Of a stretch of DNA of 64,000 nt, positions 54,409 through 63,848 are shown in pieces. Position numbers and translations under genes: made by a program. Positions within the stretch are counted from its first letter, which is position 1. Each line of letters opens with the position of its first letter. The notes below the pieces were generated by a model. The model saw nothing but the letters and a program-made list of their open reading frames with translations. It did not search any database and was not told the DNA's origin. Source of the stretch: Paenibacillus phyllosphaerae (lineage in GTDB: Bacteria; Bacillota; Bacilli; Paenibacillales; Paenibacillaceae); assembly GCF_014192105.1 (NCBI RefSeq), contig NZ_JACHXK010000024.1:21541-85540 (forward strand), written 5' to 3'.

Positions 54409-55997
54409 TGCTCGTAGACGATGACTATCCCGTACTTGAGCTGTTATCCGAGACGATCGATTGGGCGGCCCTTGGCCTTACGCTGTGCGGCAAGCATGAG
54501 AACGGACTTCTGGCCTGGGAGCATGCGCAAGGCGAGAGGCCGGATATTCTCGTGACGGATATCGGGATGCCCAAGATGGACGGCCTGACGCTCACCGCGA
54601 AGATGAAGGAGCTGAATCCATCGATCCGGATCGCGATCCTGTCGTGCCACAGCGAATTTCAGTATGCGCAGCAGGCGATGCGGCTGAACGTGCAGGACTA
54701 TCTGCTGAAGGATCTGCTCGATCCGAAGGACGTCGTGGAGCTGCTGGCCAAGTTCAAGGCCGGCCTAGACGGCGAACGCCAGCTGCAGCAGGAACAGGTG
54801 CAGATGAAGCGGATGGTGAATGAGACGCGCGGGCTGCGCAAGGAGAAGTTGTTCCGCAATTTCATCCAGCAGCCGCTCATCTCGACGGCGCAAAGCCTGC
54901 ATGAATTCCAATCGCACGGCTTGCTGAAGGCAGGCGAGCACTGTCTTCCGGTCATCGGTTTCGTGGAGCATTACGGCATCATCAAGAACCGGTTCGAGTC
55001 GGATCAGACGCTCCATTTTGCCATCAGCAACGTCATGGAAGAGCTGCTTGCCGATTTGCCGCTCCATGCCGTCCATGTCGGATACAGTACAAGGCAGTCC
55101 ATGCTGCTCTTCGCCTTCAAGCCGGGGATCAAGATCAATGTCCATGATGAAGTGCAGCACAGTCTGCGGACGATCCAGCGGACATTGAAACAGGTGCTGA
55201 AGATCAAGATGGCGTTCCTGGTCGGCCGAGCCTGCGAATGCCCGGAACAGCTTAAGCCGATGCTTGGCGGCTTGATCGGAGCGAGCGAGCAGCGGTTCTA
55301 TCTGGCGGAGGGCGAGGTCGCCAAGTGGCAGCCGGGCGCGCAGCCAGGATCAGGACTATTCGAGCTGTACGACAGAGCTGTAGCCGAGATTCGCGAAGCG
55401 CTGATCGCCAAGGACGAGGCAGCCATCATGCAGATTGCCGGAGGCTGGGAGAGCTGCATTCGCGAAGCGCGCTACCCGTCGGAGGAAGTGCGGGATTGGG
55501 TGCTCAAGCTGCTGATCGATCTCAGGCTGAAGCTGCACGCTCTGCTGTACAAATCCTCGACCTCATCCGCAGAGACGCTGCACAAGGAGATCGTCGATCT
55601 GGATGCGCTGCACGGGCTGTTCCAATGGCTGGAGAGCCATCTGCGTTCCTACATCGCCGCGCGCGAGGAAGGGATGCCGCTCAGCAAGCGGCGCGAGGTG
55701 ACCGAAGCGTACCAGTATGTGGCCCTTCATCTGGGCAGGCGGATTACGCTGGAGGAGGTTGCGGCGCACTTACATATGAACCCGAGCTACTTCAGCCGCT
55801 TTTTCAAGAAAGAAACGGGCCAGACTTTCATCGAATATGTAACATGCAAGAAGATGGAGCGGGCCAAAGAGCTGCTCGACCAGTCGACGAGGCCGGTCAA
55901 TGAAATTTGCGAGCTGCTCGGTTATGACAATCAGAGCTACTTCATTAAAACATTCAAGACGCAAGTCGGCGTAACGCCAACGGAATATCGAGGTTAG
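54396..55997 (+). CDS. YesN-type response regulator (receiver plus AraC HTH)
   Basis: The 533-residue protein has a receiver domain with phospho-acceptor Asp55 (ILVTDIGMPK) and a C-terminal AraC helix-turn-helix (ITLEEVAAHLHMNPSYFSRF; GVTPTEYRG). It is translationally coupled to the kinase. It is the best candidate for binding the GTAARAAT element at 46561, 49030 and 50961, as these promoters lack -35 boxes and serve the same locus. Confidence 0.94.
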   Translation: MYKVMLVDDDYPVLELLSETIDWAALGLTLCGKHENGLLAWEHAQGERPDILVTDIGMPKMDGLTLTAKMKELNPSIRIAILSCHSEFQYAQQAMRLNVQDYLLKDLLDPKDVVELLAKFKAGLDGERQLQQEQVQMKRMVNETRGLRKEKLFRNFIQQPLISTAQSLHEFQSHGLLKAGEHCLPVIGFVEHYGIIKNRFESDQTLHFAISNVMEELLADLPLHAVHVGYSTRQSMLLFAFKPGIKINVHDEVQHSLRTIQRTLKQVLKIKMAFLVGRACECPEQLKPMLGGLIGASEQRFYLAEGEVAKWQPGAQPGSGLFELYDRAVAEIREALIAKDEAAIMQIAGGWESCIREARYPSEEVRDWVLKLLIDLRLKLHALLYKSSTSSAETLHKEIVDLDALHGLFQWLESHLRSYIAAREEGMPLSKRREVTEAYQYVALHLGRRITLEEVAAHLHMNPSYFSRFFKKETGQTFIEYVTCKKMERAKELLDQSTRPVNEICELLGYDNQSYFIKTFKTQVGVTPTEYRG

Positions 55998-56041
55998 ACA
56001 ATGGTCTGTATTGCCCATTAATGCGGAGGTGAGCGACTAGG

Positions 56042-57865
56042 ATGGCGCTTTTTCATTGGGAGCGGGAGATGCTGCAGCAGTGGCTGACGAGCCAGAACTT
56101 GGCGGGTGAAGCGTTCTATGCCGATTCGGCGGTTGGCGGACGGTTAGATTGGGCGGCTATTGCCGGTGCTTCGCCGGGAATGGAGCTCGTTGAGGAGATT
56201 AGGGAAGAAGGCCGGCGGCTTGCGGAGCGTCCTATCCCCGTATTGACGCAAGAGTTATACGATCTGTTCGAGACGACGGGCAATCGCCTTGCTTACGAGG
56301 GGCTGTATTTCGAACGGCGGCGCATGCTTACGACCTTTGCGCTGCTGCACCTGACCGAGCCGGACAATGCTACGATTCTGCCGCAATTATGCGGGGTTAT
56401 TGAGGCGATTCTGGAGGAGAAGACGTGGTGTCTGCCGGCGCATATGAGAGGGCAGCAGATCGACCGGCATATCGATCTGTTCGCGGCGGAGACCGGGTTT
56501 ACGCTGAGCGAGATCGTTACGCTGGCTGGCGAACGGCTTCCTCGTCCGCTGACCGAAGCGATGTTGGCGCAGATCGACCGGCGGCTGTTCGTGCCGTATT
56601 TGACCTGCGGCCCTTATCATTGGGAGACGGCGGAGCATAACTGGGCGGCGGTCTGCGCAGGTTCGATCGCCTCGGCTGCGCTCCTGGTGGAGCCGGACGC
56701 GGAGCGGCGGGCAGGGATATGCGCGAAGGCGATTGCGACGATGAACCATTACCTGGCCGGATTCGGCGGCGACGGCGCATGCCTGGAAGGCCCGGGTTAC
56801 TGGAATTATGGCTTCGGCTACTATGTCTTCTTCGCCGATCTGTTGAAGCGGGCAACCGGCGGGCAAGCGGACCTGCTGGCGGATGACAAAGTGGAGCGAA
56901 TCGCGCAGTTCCAGCAGAAGGGCTACCTGATCGGCAACCGTCCGGCCAACTTCTCGGATGCGATGCCATATGTAAGCGTCCACATAGGCTTGTCCGATTA
57001 TTTGGCCGCTCGTTATGAATCCGTGGAGAACCCGCCGCTTCGCATACGGGATGCCTACGGGGACGATCACTGCAGCCGGTTCGCGCCTGCGCTGCGCAAC
57101 CTGATCTGGCTGTGCGCCGAGGCGCCGCGCGCCGAGGACTGGCAGCCGGGCAGCTGGTATTTGCCGGACGCGCAGTGGATGATCTCGCGCACGGTCAGCT
57201 CGGCTGGCAGCTTCGGCTTCGCGGCCAAGGGCGGTATGAACGACGAGCCGCATAATCATATCGACGTGGGGCATTTTATCCTGCTCGCCGGGGACGATCC
57301 CGCGTTCGCTGCCGATCTGGGAAGCGGCGAATATACGGCAGATTACTTCGGCGCGGGGCGCTACCGTTACGATTGCACGGGCGCGCAGGGACATTCGCTG
57401 CCCGTCATTGACGGTCAAGAGCAGCTGCCCGGTGCAGAACGGGCGGCTATCGTGCTGGGAGCGGAGACCGGCGAGGCAAAGGATATTTTATCGCTGGAGT
57501 TGGCAGGCACTTACGAGGCGGAGGGAATAAGCTCGTTCACGCGGACGTTCGCGTGGCATAAGGCCGCGCTGCCGGCGTTAACGGTGCGGGACCGGTTCCG
57601 GTTCAATGGCCAGCCGAAGACGGTGACGGAAGTGATCGTCACGCGGTGTAAGCCTGAGCTTGAGGCGGACGGGAAGATCGTGCTTCAGGGAGACCGGCAC
57701 CAAGCCGTGCTGACCTACGAAGCGGGGCACTTCGCGGCAAGTGTGGAGGAACGGGCCTTCTCGAATCATTTTGGCCAGGAAGAACGGTATTATCGGATTC
57801 TGCTGACGACGGATCGGGGCTTGGACGGGGAGCTTGAAGCGACGCTGCAATTCAACTTTAAGTAA
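56042..57865 (+). CDS. heparinase II/III family protein (polysaccharide lyase)
   Basis: The 607-residue protein has an N-terminal alpha/alpha-toroid (to ~residue 360) and a beta-sandwich C-terminal domain with the family motif GGMNDEPHNHIDVGHFIL (His404, His406). RYRYDCTGAQGHSLPVIDG follows. Members cleave uronic-acid-containing chains by beta-elimination, leaving an unsaturated uronate. There is no signal peptide, so it acts on imported oligomers. GGAGG lies before ATG 56042. The GH88 gene downstream would remove the unsaturated residue. Which glycosaminoglycan-like substrate is cut cannot be read. Confidence 0.9.
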   Translation: MALFHWEREMLQQWLTSQNLAGEAFYADSAVGGRLDWAAIAGASPGMELVEEIREEGRRLAERPIPVLTQELYDLFETTGNRLAYEGLYFERRRMLTTFALLHLTEPDNATILPQLCGVIEAILEEKTWCLPAHMRGQQIDRHIDLFAAETGFTLSEIVTLAGERLPRPLTEAMLAQIDRRLFVPYLTCGPYHWETAEHNWAAVCAGSIASAALLVEPDAERRAGICAKAIATMNHYLAGFGGDGACLEGPGYWNYGFGYYVFFADLLKRATGGQADLLADDKVERIAQFQQKGYLIGNRPANFSDAMPYVSVHIGLSDYLAARYESVENPPLRIRDAYGDDHCSRFAPALRNLIWLCAEAPRAEDWQPGSWYLPDAQWMISRTVSSAGSFGFAAKGGMNDEPHNHIDVGHFILLAGDDPAFAADLGSGEYTADYFGAGRYRYDCTGAQGHSLPVIDGQEQLPGAERAAIVLGAETGEAKDILSLELAGTYEAEGISSFTRTFAWHKAALPALTVRDRFRFNGQPKTVTEVIVTRCKPELEADGKIVLQGDRHQAVLTYEAGHFAASVEERAFSNHFGQEERYYRILLTTDRGLDGELEATLQFNFK

Positions 57866-57882
57866 GAGGTGGGACTTGGGAG

Positions 57883-58998
57883 ATGTGGACGAACGAAGCT
57901 TGGGAACAGACGGTTGCGAAGGTGAAGAAGACGAGCGAACGGATCGGAGCTAACTTCCCGCACGCCAGCCAAGGCGGAACCTACGTGCTGGAGGCGCCGC
58001 ATTGGTGGACGGCAGGATTCTGGCCAGGTCAGCTGTGGCTGCTGCATGAAGGAAGCGGAGAGTCGAAGTTCCGCGAGCTTGCGCAAAGCTGCGAGGAGAA
58101 GTTGGATGCGGTGCTGGACGGCTACGACCGCCTCGATCATGACCTTGGCTTCATGTGGATTCTGACGAGCCTCATGAACTACAAGCTGCATGGCGGGGAG
58201 GAGTCCCGCAGGCGCTCGCTGAAGGCGGCGAACTATCTGATGGGCCGCTTCAACCTGAAGGGCAGCTATATCCGCGCGTGGAATCCGTGGCATGAAGGCG
58301 AGGACAATGCGGGCTGGGCTATTATCGACTGCGCGATGAACGTGCCCCTGCTCTATTGGGCTTCTCGCGAGACCGGCGATCCGCGCTATGCCCATGTGGC
58401 GGAGGCGCATATGGGCACGGTGCTGAACCATTTCATCCGTCCGGACGGCTCGGTCCGCCATATCGTCCGCTTCGATCCGCATACCGGCGAAGTGGCGGAA
58501 TATATCGGCGGCCAAGGTTATGCGCCGGAATCGGCCTGGTCGCGGGGAACCGCTTGGGCGATCTATGGACTCGCTTTGGCCCACCATCATACGGGACGTG
58601 AAGATTACCTCGACGCCGCCAAACGGGTGGCGCATTTCTTCTTGTCGCAGCTGCCGGAGGATACGGTGCCGGCATGGGATTTCCGCGCGCCGGAGGAGAC
58701 GCAATGGCTTAAGGATTCGTCGGCTGGCGCTTGCGCGGCTTGCGGTCTGCTGCTGATCGGCGAGCAGGTGCCGGAGGCGGAAGGCAAGAGCTATCGCCAG
58801 GCTGGCGAACGCATCCTCGAATCGCTCTACCGCAATTACGGTTCGTTCGGCAACGATGCGGAGGAAGGTTTGATCCTGCATGGCACGAGCCACTATCCGG
58901 AGCGCCGGAATATGGATGTGCCCCTTATCTATGGCGACTACTTCTTCGTCGAAGGGCTGGCGCGGCTGAAAGGGGGCGCCACGATCCCATGGGCTTGA
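57883..58998 (+). CDS. GH88 unsaturated glucuronyl hydrolase
   Basis: The 371-residue alpha/alpha-barrel enzyme has the two GH88 catalytic aspartates at the expected places: Asp87 in DHDLGFMW and Asp149 in WAIIDCAMN, equivalent to Asp88 and Asp149 of the Bacillus GL1 enzyme. It hydrates and releases the unsaturated glucuronic or galacturonic residue left by a lyase. It is cytoplasmic. It starts 17 bases after the heparinase stop, so the two work in sequence. Its 3' end overlaps the next gene by ten bases. Confidence 0.95.
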   Translation: MWTNEAWEQTVAKVKKTSERIGANFPHASQGGTYVLEAPHWWTAGFWPGQLWLLHEGSGESKFRELAQSCEEKLDAVLDGYDRLDHDLGFMWILTSLMNYKLHGGEESRRRSLKAANYLMGRFNLKGSYIRAWNPWHEGEDNAGWAIIDCAMNVPLLYWASRETGDPRYAHVAEAHMGTVLNHFIRPDGSVRHIVRFDPHTGEVAEYIGGQGYAPESAWSRGTAWAIYGLALAHHHTGREDYLDAAKRVAHFFLSQLPEDTVPAWDFRAPEETQWLKDSSAGACAACGLLLIGEQVPEAEGKSYRQAGERILESLYRNYGSFGNDAEEGLILHGTSHYPERRNMDVPLIYGDYFFVEGLARLKGGATIPWA

Positions 58999-60833
58999 AG
59001 CAACACGCGATCGCAGCCAATCCGCTCCGTTCCAAGGCGGATCTGGCGCTGGCCTTCGAACAGCTGACGAAGCCGCTCATCCCTTATTATTCCGAAGGCA
59101 AAGCTCTCCTGCAGCTTGGCGTCACCGGATCGAGCTACGCGCCTGAGGTCGCTCAGATGGAGGGCTTCTCGCGCGTCATGTGGGGGCTTGCGCCGCTGTT
59201 GGCCGGAGACGGTCTGAACGATGAGCTGCTCGCGGTTTGTCTTGAGGGCATTACGAACGGCACGGACCCTGAGCATCCGGAATACTGGGGACAGGTGAAT
59301 GACTACGACCAGCGTCTGGTAGAGATGGCGGCGCTCGGCTTCGCGCTGGCGCTGGTGCCGGAGCAGATCTGGGAGCCGCTCAGCATCAAGGCGCAGCAGA
59401 ACTTCTATAACTGGCTGAACCAGATCAACGAGCATCCGGTGTACGATTGCAACTGGCTATTCTTCCATGTGCTCGTCAACATTGGTTTCTATAAGCGCGG
59501 GTTGTCGTACGACGCGGAACAGATGGAGACGAACCTGAAACGGGTGGAGGACTTCTATCTGGGTGAAGGTTGGTATGCCGATGGGATTGGCGGGCATAGC
59601 GACTACTATGTGCCTTTTGCGATCCAGTATTATGCGCTGTTGTATAGCAAGCTGATGGCGGAAGAGGATCCAGAGCGAGCTGCGCGCTTCAAGCAGCGGG
59701 CCGGGCAGTTCGCCGGGCAGTTCATCCATTGGTTCGCCGAAGATGGCCGAGCGCTGCCGTATGGGCGAAGCATGGCGTACCGTTTCTCGCAAGGGGCGCT
59801 GTGGGGCGCGCTGGCGTATGCCGATGTAGACGCGTTGCCGCCCGGCGTGCTGAAGGGCCTGTTCCTGCGCCATCTGCGCTGGTGGTTCCGGCAGTCGATC
59901 TTCGCGAGCGACGGCGTCATGACGATCGGGTATGCCTATCCGAATCTGGTCATGGCGGAGAACTACAACGCGCCAGGCTCAGTCTACTGGGCGATGAAAG
60001 CGTTCCTGCCCTTGGCACTATCGGAGGACCATCCATTCTGGCAGGCCGAGGAGCTGCCGCTGCCCGAGCTTCCGGCCTTGTCGGCCCAGCAGGCGCCGCA
60101 TCTTGTATTCTGCAGGCAAGCTGCATCCGATCATGTGGCGGCTTTCAACACCGGTCATCTGGCGACGAACGAACATACGCACACCTCGGCGAAGTATGAG
60201 AAATTCGTCTATTCCGCCTCATTCGGCTTCAGCGTACCGCGCGCCGAGTGGGGGTTGTCCCAAGGCGCGTTCGATAACATGCTTGCCTTGAGCGAAGGCG
60301 ACAACATCTATCGCGTGCGCCGCCGAAACGAGGAGACTTCCATTGACGGCCGAGTGTTGACCTCGAGATGGAAACCTTGGCGCGACGTGGAGATTACGAC
60401 GTATTTGCTGGCCGGACTGCCTTGGCATCTGCGTATCCACCGCATCGAGACGGCCAGGGAGCTGGACGCGGCGGAGGGCGGGTTCGCGCTGCCTCTAGCT
60501 GGCAGCTTGCAGCTGCAAGAGCAAGACGGCGCGGTTAGCGGGCAGAGTGGCTTCGGCGTCTGCGGCATTGCCGCGATCCGAGGTTACGACAGCGCCGAAC
60601 TGGTCGGCGCGCAGGCGAACACGAACTTGATCCACCCGCGCACGGTCATTCCGACGCTGCGGGCTAAGCTTGCTCCGGGCGTGCATGTGCTCGTATCCGC
60701 CGTATACGGCGAGCCGGGCGCGGCTGAAGGGTTTGCTTTGGACGGTTGGCAGGCGCATTACTCGGTAAAAGAGGAAGCGGGTTTGCTCGTGGTGTTCGGG
60801 CCTGTAGGGGAAGTCGTGAAGGTGGAGCTGTAG
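58989..60833 (+). CDS. DUF2264 domain protein
   Basis: The 614-residue protein begins MGLKQHAIAANPLRSKADL and contains LLQLGVTGSSYAPEVAQMEGFSRVMWGLAPLL and NWLFFHVLVNIGFYKRG, the hallmarks of DUF2264. The N-terminal ~380 residues look like an alpha-barrel of glycosidase or lyase type, followed by a beta-rich part. The start is ATG 58989, inside the GH88 gene; the frame is open further upstream but that is GH88 coding. It probably acts on the same imported oligosaccharides, but its reaction is not established. Confidence 0.88.
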   Translation: MGLKQHAIAANPLRSKADLALAFEQLTKPLIPYYSEGKALLQLGVTGSSYAPEVAQMEGFSRVMWGLAPLLAGDGLNDELLAVCLEGITNGTDPEHPEYWGQVNDYDQRLVEMAALGFALALVPEQIWEPLSIKAQQNFYNWLNQINEHPVYDCNWLFFHVLVNIGFYKRGLSYDAEQMETNLKRVEDFYLGEGWYADGIGGHSDYYVPFAIQYYALLYSKLMAEEDPERAARFKQRAGQFAGQFIHWFAEDGRALPYGRSMAYRFSQGALWGALAYADVDALPPGVLKGLFLRHLRWWFRQSIFASDGVMTIGYAYPNLVMAENYNAPGSVYWAMKAFLPLALSEDHPFWQAEELPLPELPALSAQQAPHLVFCRQAASDHVAAFNTGHLATNEHTHTSAKYEKFVYSASFGFSVPRAEWGLSQGAFDNMLALSEGDNIYRVRRRNEETSIDGRVLTSRWKPWRDVEITTYLLAGLPWHLRIHRIETARELDAAEGGFALPLAGSLQLQEQDGAVSGQSGFGVCGIAAIRGYDSAELVGAQANTNLIHPRTVIPTLRAKLAPGVHVLVSAVYGEPGAAEGFALDGWQAHYSVKEEAGLLVVFGPVGEVVKVEL

Positions 60834-60848
60834 TTGAAGATTGAATAA

Positions 60849-60883
60849 CCCTAGCTTGGTTCTGGACCAGGCTAGGGCTTTTT
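60849..60883 (+). terminator. terminator of the lyase locus
   Basis: CCCTAGCTTGGT and ACCAGGCTAGGG form a stem with a five-base loop, followed by a T-run. It ends the transcript 15 bases after the DUF2264 stop. Confidence 0.85.
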
Positions 60884-60995
60884 GGCTTAAAGCGGGACTT
60901 GCATGCAGCTGCACCGATGAGTCACAGAGGTTATTTTTGCCTTGAACGCCGGGCTGCGGTACGGATGCCGACATAGAGCACGAACGTAATTACCG

Positions 60996-61760
60996 CTATG
61001 ATCGGGAAGATAATAGGGTATTTTTGTCCCTCATGACGTAACCGGGTTCCAGCGCAATCTCCGTAAAACCCGCCATCGCCTGAGGATCATATGTAATCGG
61101 CTCGCCGCTCCCGGTCAACAGCATGTTCCGCTGCTCTTCCCGGTCCTTAGCAGGCAGGATGAACACTTTCGTATGCGGGAACAGATGCGCTAATGACGCA
61201 TGGATGGCCTCGATCCGTTTGTCGCCTTGCGCTTTCCCGGCCAGATTCATAAGTATGATGCCTGCACCGGCAAGCTTGTCCTTCGCCAGCTTGAAAAACT
61301 CCACCGTATTTAGATGCCCCGGCGTCCCTTCCTTCGTAAAAGCGTCCACGATGATGTAGTCGAGCGCGTCATTCGCTTGTTCCGCTAGCAGCTGCCGACC
61401 ATCGCCGATCAACACATTATCTTGGCTATAGTTGAAATAAGTTCGGCTTAACGCCACGACGGCTTCGTCGATCTCCGCGACCGTGACTTGCTTGTCCGGA
61501 TAATGAGCAGCAATCGTGCCGACGCCATGGCCGATCATGAAAAGGCGCTGGAAGCCGGGTCTATGATGCTCCATGAGATGGATCATCGCGCGCGGATATT
61601 CGAGCACGATTCGCTCTGGATTCCGCAGGTCGACCGCTCCTTGAATCGCCTCGTCCGAGAACTGCAAGAAACGGAATTTCCCCATTTCGCCATACAGCTG
61701 ATTCGCTTCGTAGACGGCGATTTCTTGCAGGTAGCTGGTTTCTTTGGCAAGTAGAATCAC
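60996..61760 (-). CDS. spermidine-synthase-like protein (polyamine aminopropyltransferase fold)
   Basis: The 254-residue protein has the Rossmann-type core of spermidine synthases: LFMIGHGVGTIAAHYP replaces the usual glycine-rich loop, AEIDEAVV is the ribose-binding acidic loop and YIIVDAF the fourth-strand motif. The gatekeeping and amine-binding residues of true SpeE are not obvious, so it may be a methyltransferase-like relative. The start is GTG 61760 behind GGAG. It has no polyamine genes as neighbours. Confidence 0.8.
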   Translation of the reverse strand: MILLAKETSYLQEIAVYEANQLYGEMGKFRFLQFSDEAIQGAVDLRNPERIVLEYPRAMIHLMEHHRPGFQRLFMIGHGVGTIAAHYPDKQVTVAEIDEAVVALSRTYFNYSQDNVLIGDGRQLLAEQANDALDYIIVDAFTKEGTPGHLNTVEFFKLAKDKLAGAGIILMNLAGKAQGDKRIEAIHASLAHLFPHTKVFILPAKDREEQRNMLLTGSGEPITYDPQAMAGFTEIALEPGYVMRDKNTLLSSRS

Positions 61761-61834
61761 TGACGGTGCTCCTTTGTATAAGTGTTATCCTGACGCCGTT
61801 GGTAGAATGGCATCGGAATCGCGTCGTAATTGCA

Positions 61835-63247
61835 CTATTCGTCCGCACTGCGGCGAAGCTGAAGCTCCCGTGGGTCCGTATGCGGCAGCGTCGGCAGCGG
61901 GAGGTCGAGCCCTTCGGCAATGCTGTCCCAACCGACGAGCTTGAAATTGGGGGGCAGCTTCAGATCGCCTTCAAGATTAGAGTCGTCTTGGCTGACGAAC
62001 AACCCGTGCGGGTAGCGATCGCCTAGGCTGAAGCTCGAGACATCGATGCCGTCCGCGGCGGTTGCCCGGTCCGCTTGCTCTCCATCTTCGATGGTGAAGC
62101 TCGACACGAACGCATTATTGCCTTCGCGTTCATAGATCGCATAACTGCTGCTGCCTTGGCTCGAAGCGAGCAAATATCCTTTGCCGTTCGCTCCATAATA
62201 GAGCGCGAGCCCCTCGACATCCTCCTGCAGCCGCCGCCCGTCCGCCGTGTCCACCTTGATGAGCGGGGCCGTCCCGCCCCTCGGCTCCGCGTCATATTTC
62301 CAAATGCCAATATCGCCTTCGGCTATATAAAGCAGCCCGTATTCGTCATCTGCCGCCATTCCCTCGGAGGCGGATGCGAGCCGGAAGGAACGAACCATTT
62401 TTCCTGCAATCCTGCCGCGCCCGTCATCCAGTAACTCATATTGCTCGAACTCGCCTTCCTCCCCGAGCAGCATCGCAAAATAGCTGCCGGTTCTGAGGCT
62501 GTGATACAGGCTAAGGCCATACACCTTCGGCATGGCCGGCACAATCGAGGAGGAAGCTGCCATATCCAACTCGCCCGTTCGCGGATGGATTGGGATGAGA
62601 TCGATCGTGTTCGCGGTTATGTTGGTCGCGGCCGCAAGATCAACAAGCCGACCGCCGAGCGGGAAGCCGTAGCGGACGTCGATATTGTTCATGCTGCTTA
62701 GCCCGTAGCGGCGAACTTGCGAACCACCCAAGTCATAAGCGTGAATGCCGCCTGCTTTGCTGGATCCCAGCAGCAGGCTTCGGCCGGGATCGTCCGGGTG
62801 GACCCAAATCGCCAAGTCGTCCACCGTATCCTCGTCGCCTAGCAAAGGAGCGGTTTCGTCCTGCGCCCTCACAGCGAAGACCCGAATCTCATTTTCCGCG
62901 TTCGCGTATTTCGCATCCTCTGCTTGAATATCTCTCCAGAGCGAGCCCGGTATGCAGGGGGATCCGCCTACTGATCTGACGGGATAGGGCAGCGTTCCTT
63001 TCATGCCGGCAAGCCGAAACTCCGCGCTCCCTAGCGTCACCGTCCCGACAATACCGTTCCGCAACTTGAACGTAATGATGTCGTCCTTCGGACTCCACTG
63101 CCGTTTGGCATCAATGGAGGTCAGCTTATCGTATAGCGGGATACAGCTATCGGCCTCTGAGGAGCTGGCGGTGCAGATCGTTCCCGTCGCACCAAGGATA
63201 AGAGGCATCATAGTCATCTTGGCGATCGTGCCGGATAATCGTCTCAT
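61835..63247 (-). CDS. beta-propeller phytase with N-terminal copper-amine-oxidase-like domain
   Basis: The 470-residue protein begins with a signal sequence (MRRLSGTIAKMTMMPLIL region). A small beta domain follows (~35-105; PYPVRSVGGSPCIP) that resembles the copper-amine-oxidase N-terminal domain of Paenibacillus surface proteins. The phytase propeller then shows DDLAIWVHPDDP, NNIDVRYGF and DVEGLALYYG, the calcium-binding and active-site motifs of PhyC-type phytases. It should release phosphate from phytate outside the cell. ATG 63247 fits an AAGG site nine bases upstream; earlier ATGs are possible. Confidence 0.88.
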   Translation of the reverse strand: MRRLSGTIAKMTMMPLILGATGTICTASSSEADSCIPLYDKLTSIDAKRQWSPKDDIITFKLRNGIVGTVTLGSAEFRLAGMKGTLPYPVRSVGGSPCIPGSLWRDIQAEDAKYANAENEIRVFAVRAQDETAPLLGDEDTVDDLAIWVHPDDPGRSLLLGSSKAGGIHAYDLGGSQVRRYGLSSMNNIDVRYGFPLGGRLVDLAAATNITANTIDLIPIHPRTGELDMAASSSIVPAMPKVYGLSLYHSLRTGSYFAMLLGEEGEFEQYELLDDGRGRIAGKMVRSFRLASASEGMAADDEYGLLYIAEGDIGIWKYDAEPRGGTAPLIKVDTADGRRLQEDVEGLALYYGANGKGYLLASSQGSSSYAIYEREGNNAFVSSFTIEDGEQADRATAADGIDVSSFSLGDRYPHGLFVSQDDSNLEGDLKLPPNFKLVGWDSIAEGLDLPLPTLPHTDPRELQLRRSADE

Positions 63248-63738
63248 GGGTCGCATCCTTAACGTGTAGGTTTTCTGCTTCATACCCCCATGATATCCAA
63301 AAATCACGTGCATCATAGGCACGTCGGCAGCCAGTCCCGCTTGCAATCGGCAACCCTGGGATGGAAGAGCAGGTAGAGCAGCAGGACGAATAAAATTTTA
63401 CCAAAATCCACACGTTATTCATCCCCAAGGAACCTCCAACCTATCTTTCAAGTTGATTCCATTATAATGCTAGGCAGGATATAAAGCGTATGAATGATCT
63501 TTATGTCTATATAGACTGAACGTAAGATCCGAACAAAGATTACACTTCGAAAGAGTGATGATCTACGATCGCTGTTGTTCTCGGATATCCGGATTGGATT
63601 GTGTTGAGGGAGATATCCGAGTACAAAGGCGAACGCTAGCGCTTCTACGATTCATCTCTCTTACTCCGCTCCATTTGTTCGTCTCTTTTGTTCATCTTAT
63701 ATAGTATAAATGCTGTTTATCCTGCCCTAGCGAGAATA
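63248..63738. other. gene-poor region before the IS element
   Basis: I find no convincing coding frame here. It contains a TTGATT...TATAAT promoter-like pair near 63450-63470, a 10-bp perfect inverted repeat CTCGGATATC/GATATCCGAG (63580-63589 and 63612-63621) and a CGCTAGCG palindrome near 63633-63640. These may be a structured RNA or remnants of the insertion site. Confidence 0.5.
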
Positions 63739-63766
63739 CCCCACTTCAAGCACTTGCTAAGCGGGG
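63739..63766 (+). repeat. hairpin, candidate IS200/IS605 left-end element
   Basis: CCCCACTT and AAGCGGGG pair with one A-C mismatch around a 12-base loop. It lies 80 bases before the tnpB start. Imperfect subterminal hairpins at this place are how TnpA transposases recognise IS200/IS605 ends. No tnpA is seen on this side. Confidence 0.45.
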
Positions 63767-63848
63767 GATGAATCGCATTCTTTTTTGTTCATAATACGAA
63801 CGTATGTGCTATAATACTCCTATCCATCCTTAGCAAGGAGGTTTAGGC

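Noticed and set aside
56387..57418. 343-codon minus-strand frame opposite the heparinase gene
   Set aside because: The heparinase motifs define the other strand; this frame has no signals or domain.
57790..58893. 367-codon minus-strand frame across GH88
   Set aside because: It lies opposite a gene with intact catalytic motifs. Its composition is atypical of a real protein and no motif is visible.
58731..58988. Upstream extension of the DUF2264 frame, or a frameshifted GH88-DUF2264 fusion
   Set aside because: This stretch is GH88 coding in another frame. Both genes have complete starts and ends, so it is an ordinary short overlap and not a frameshift.
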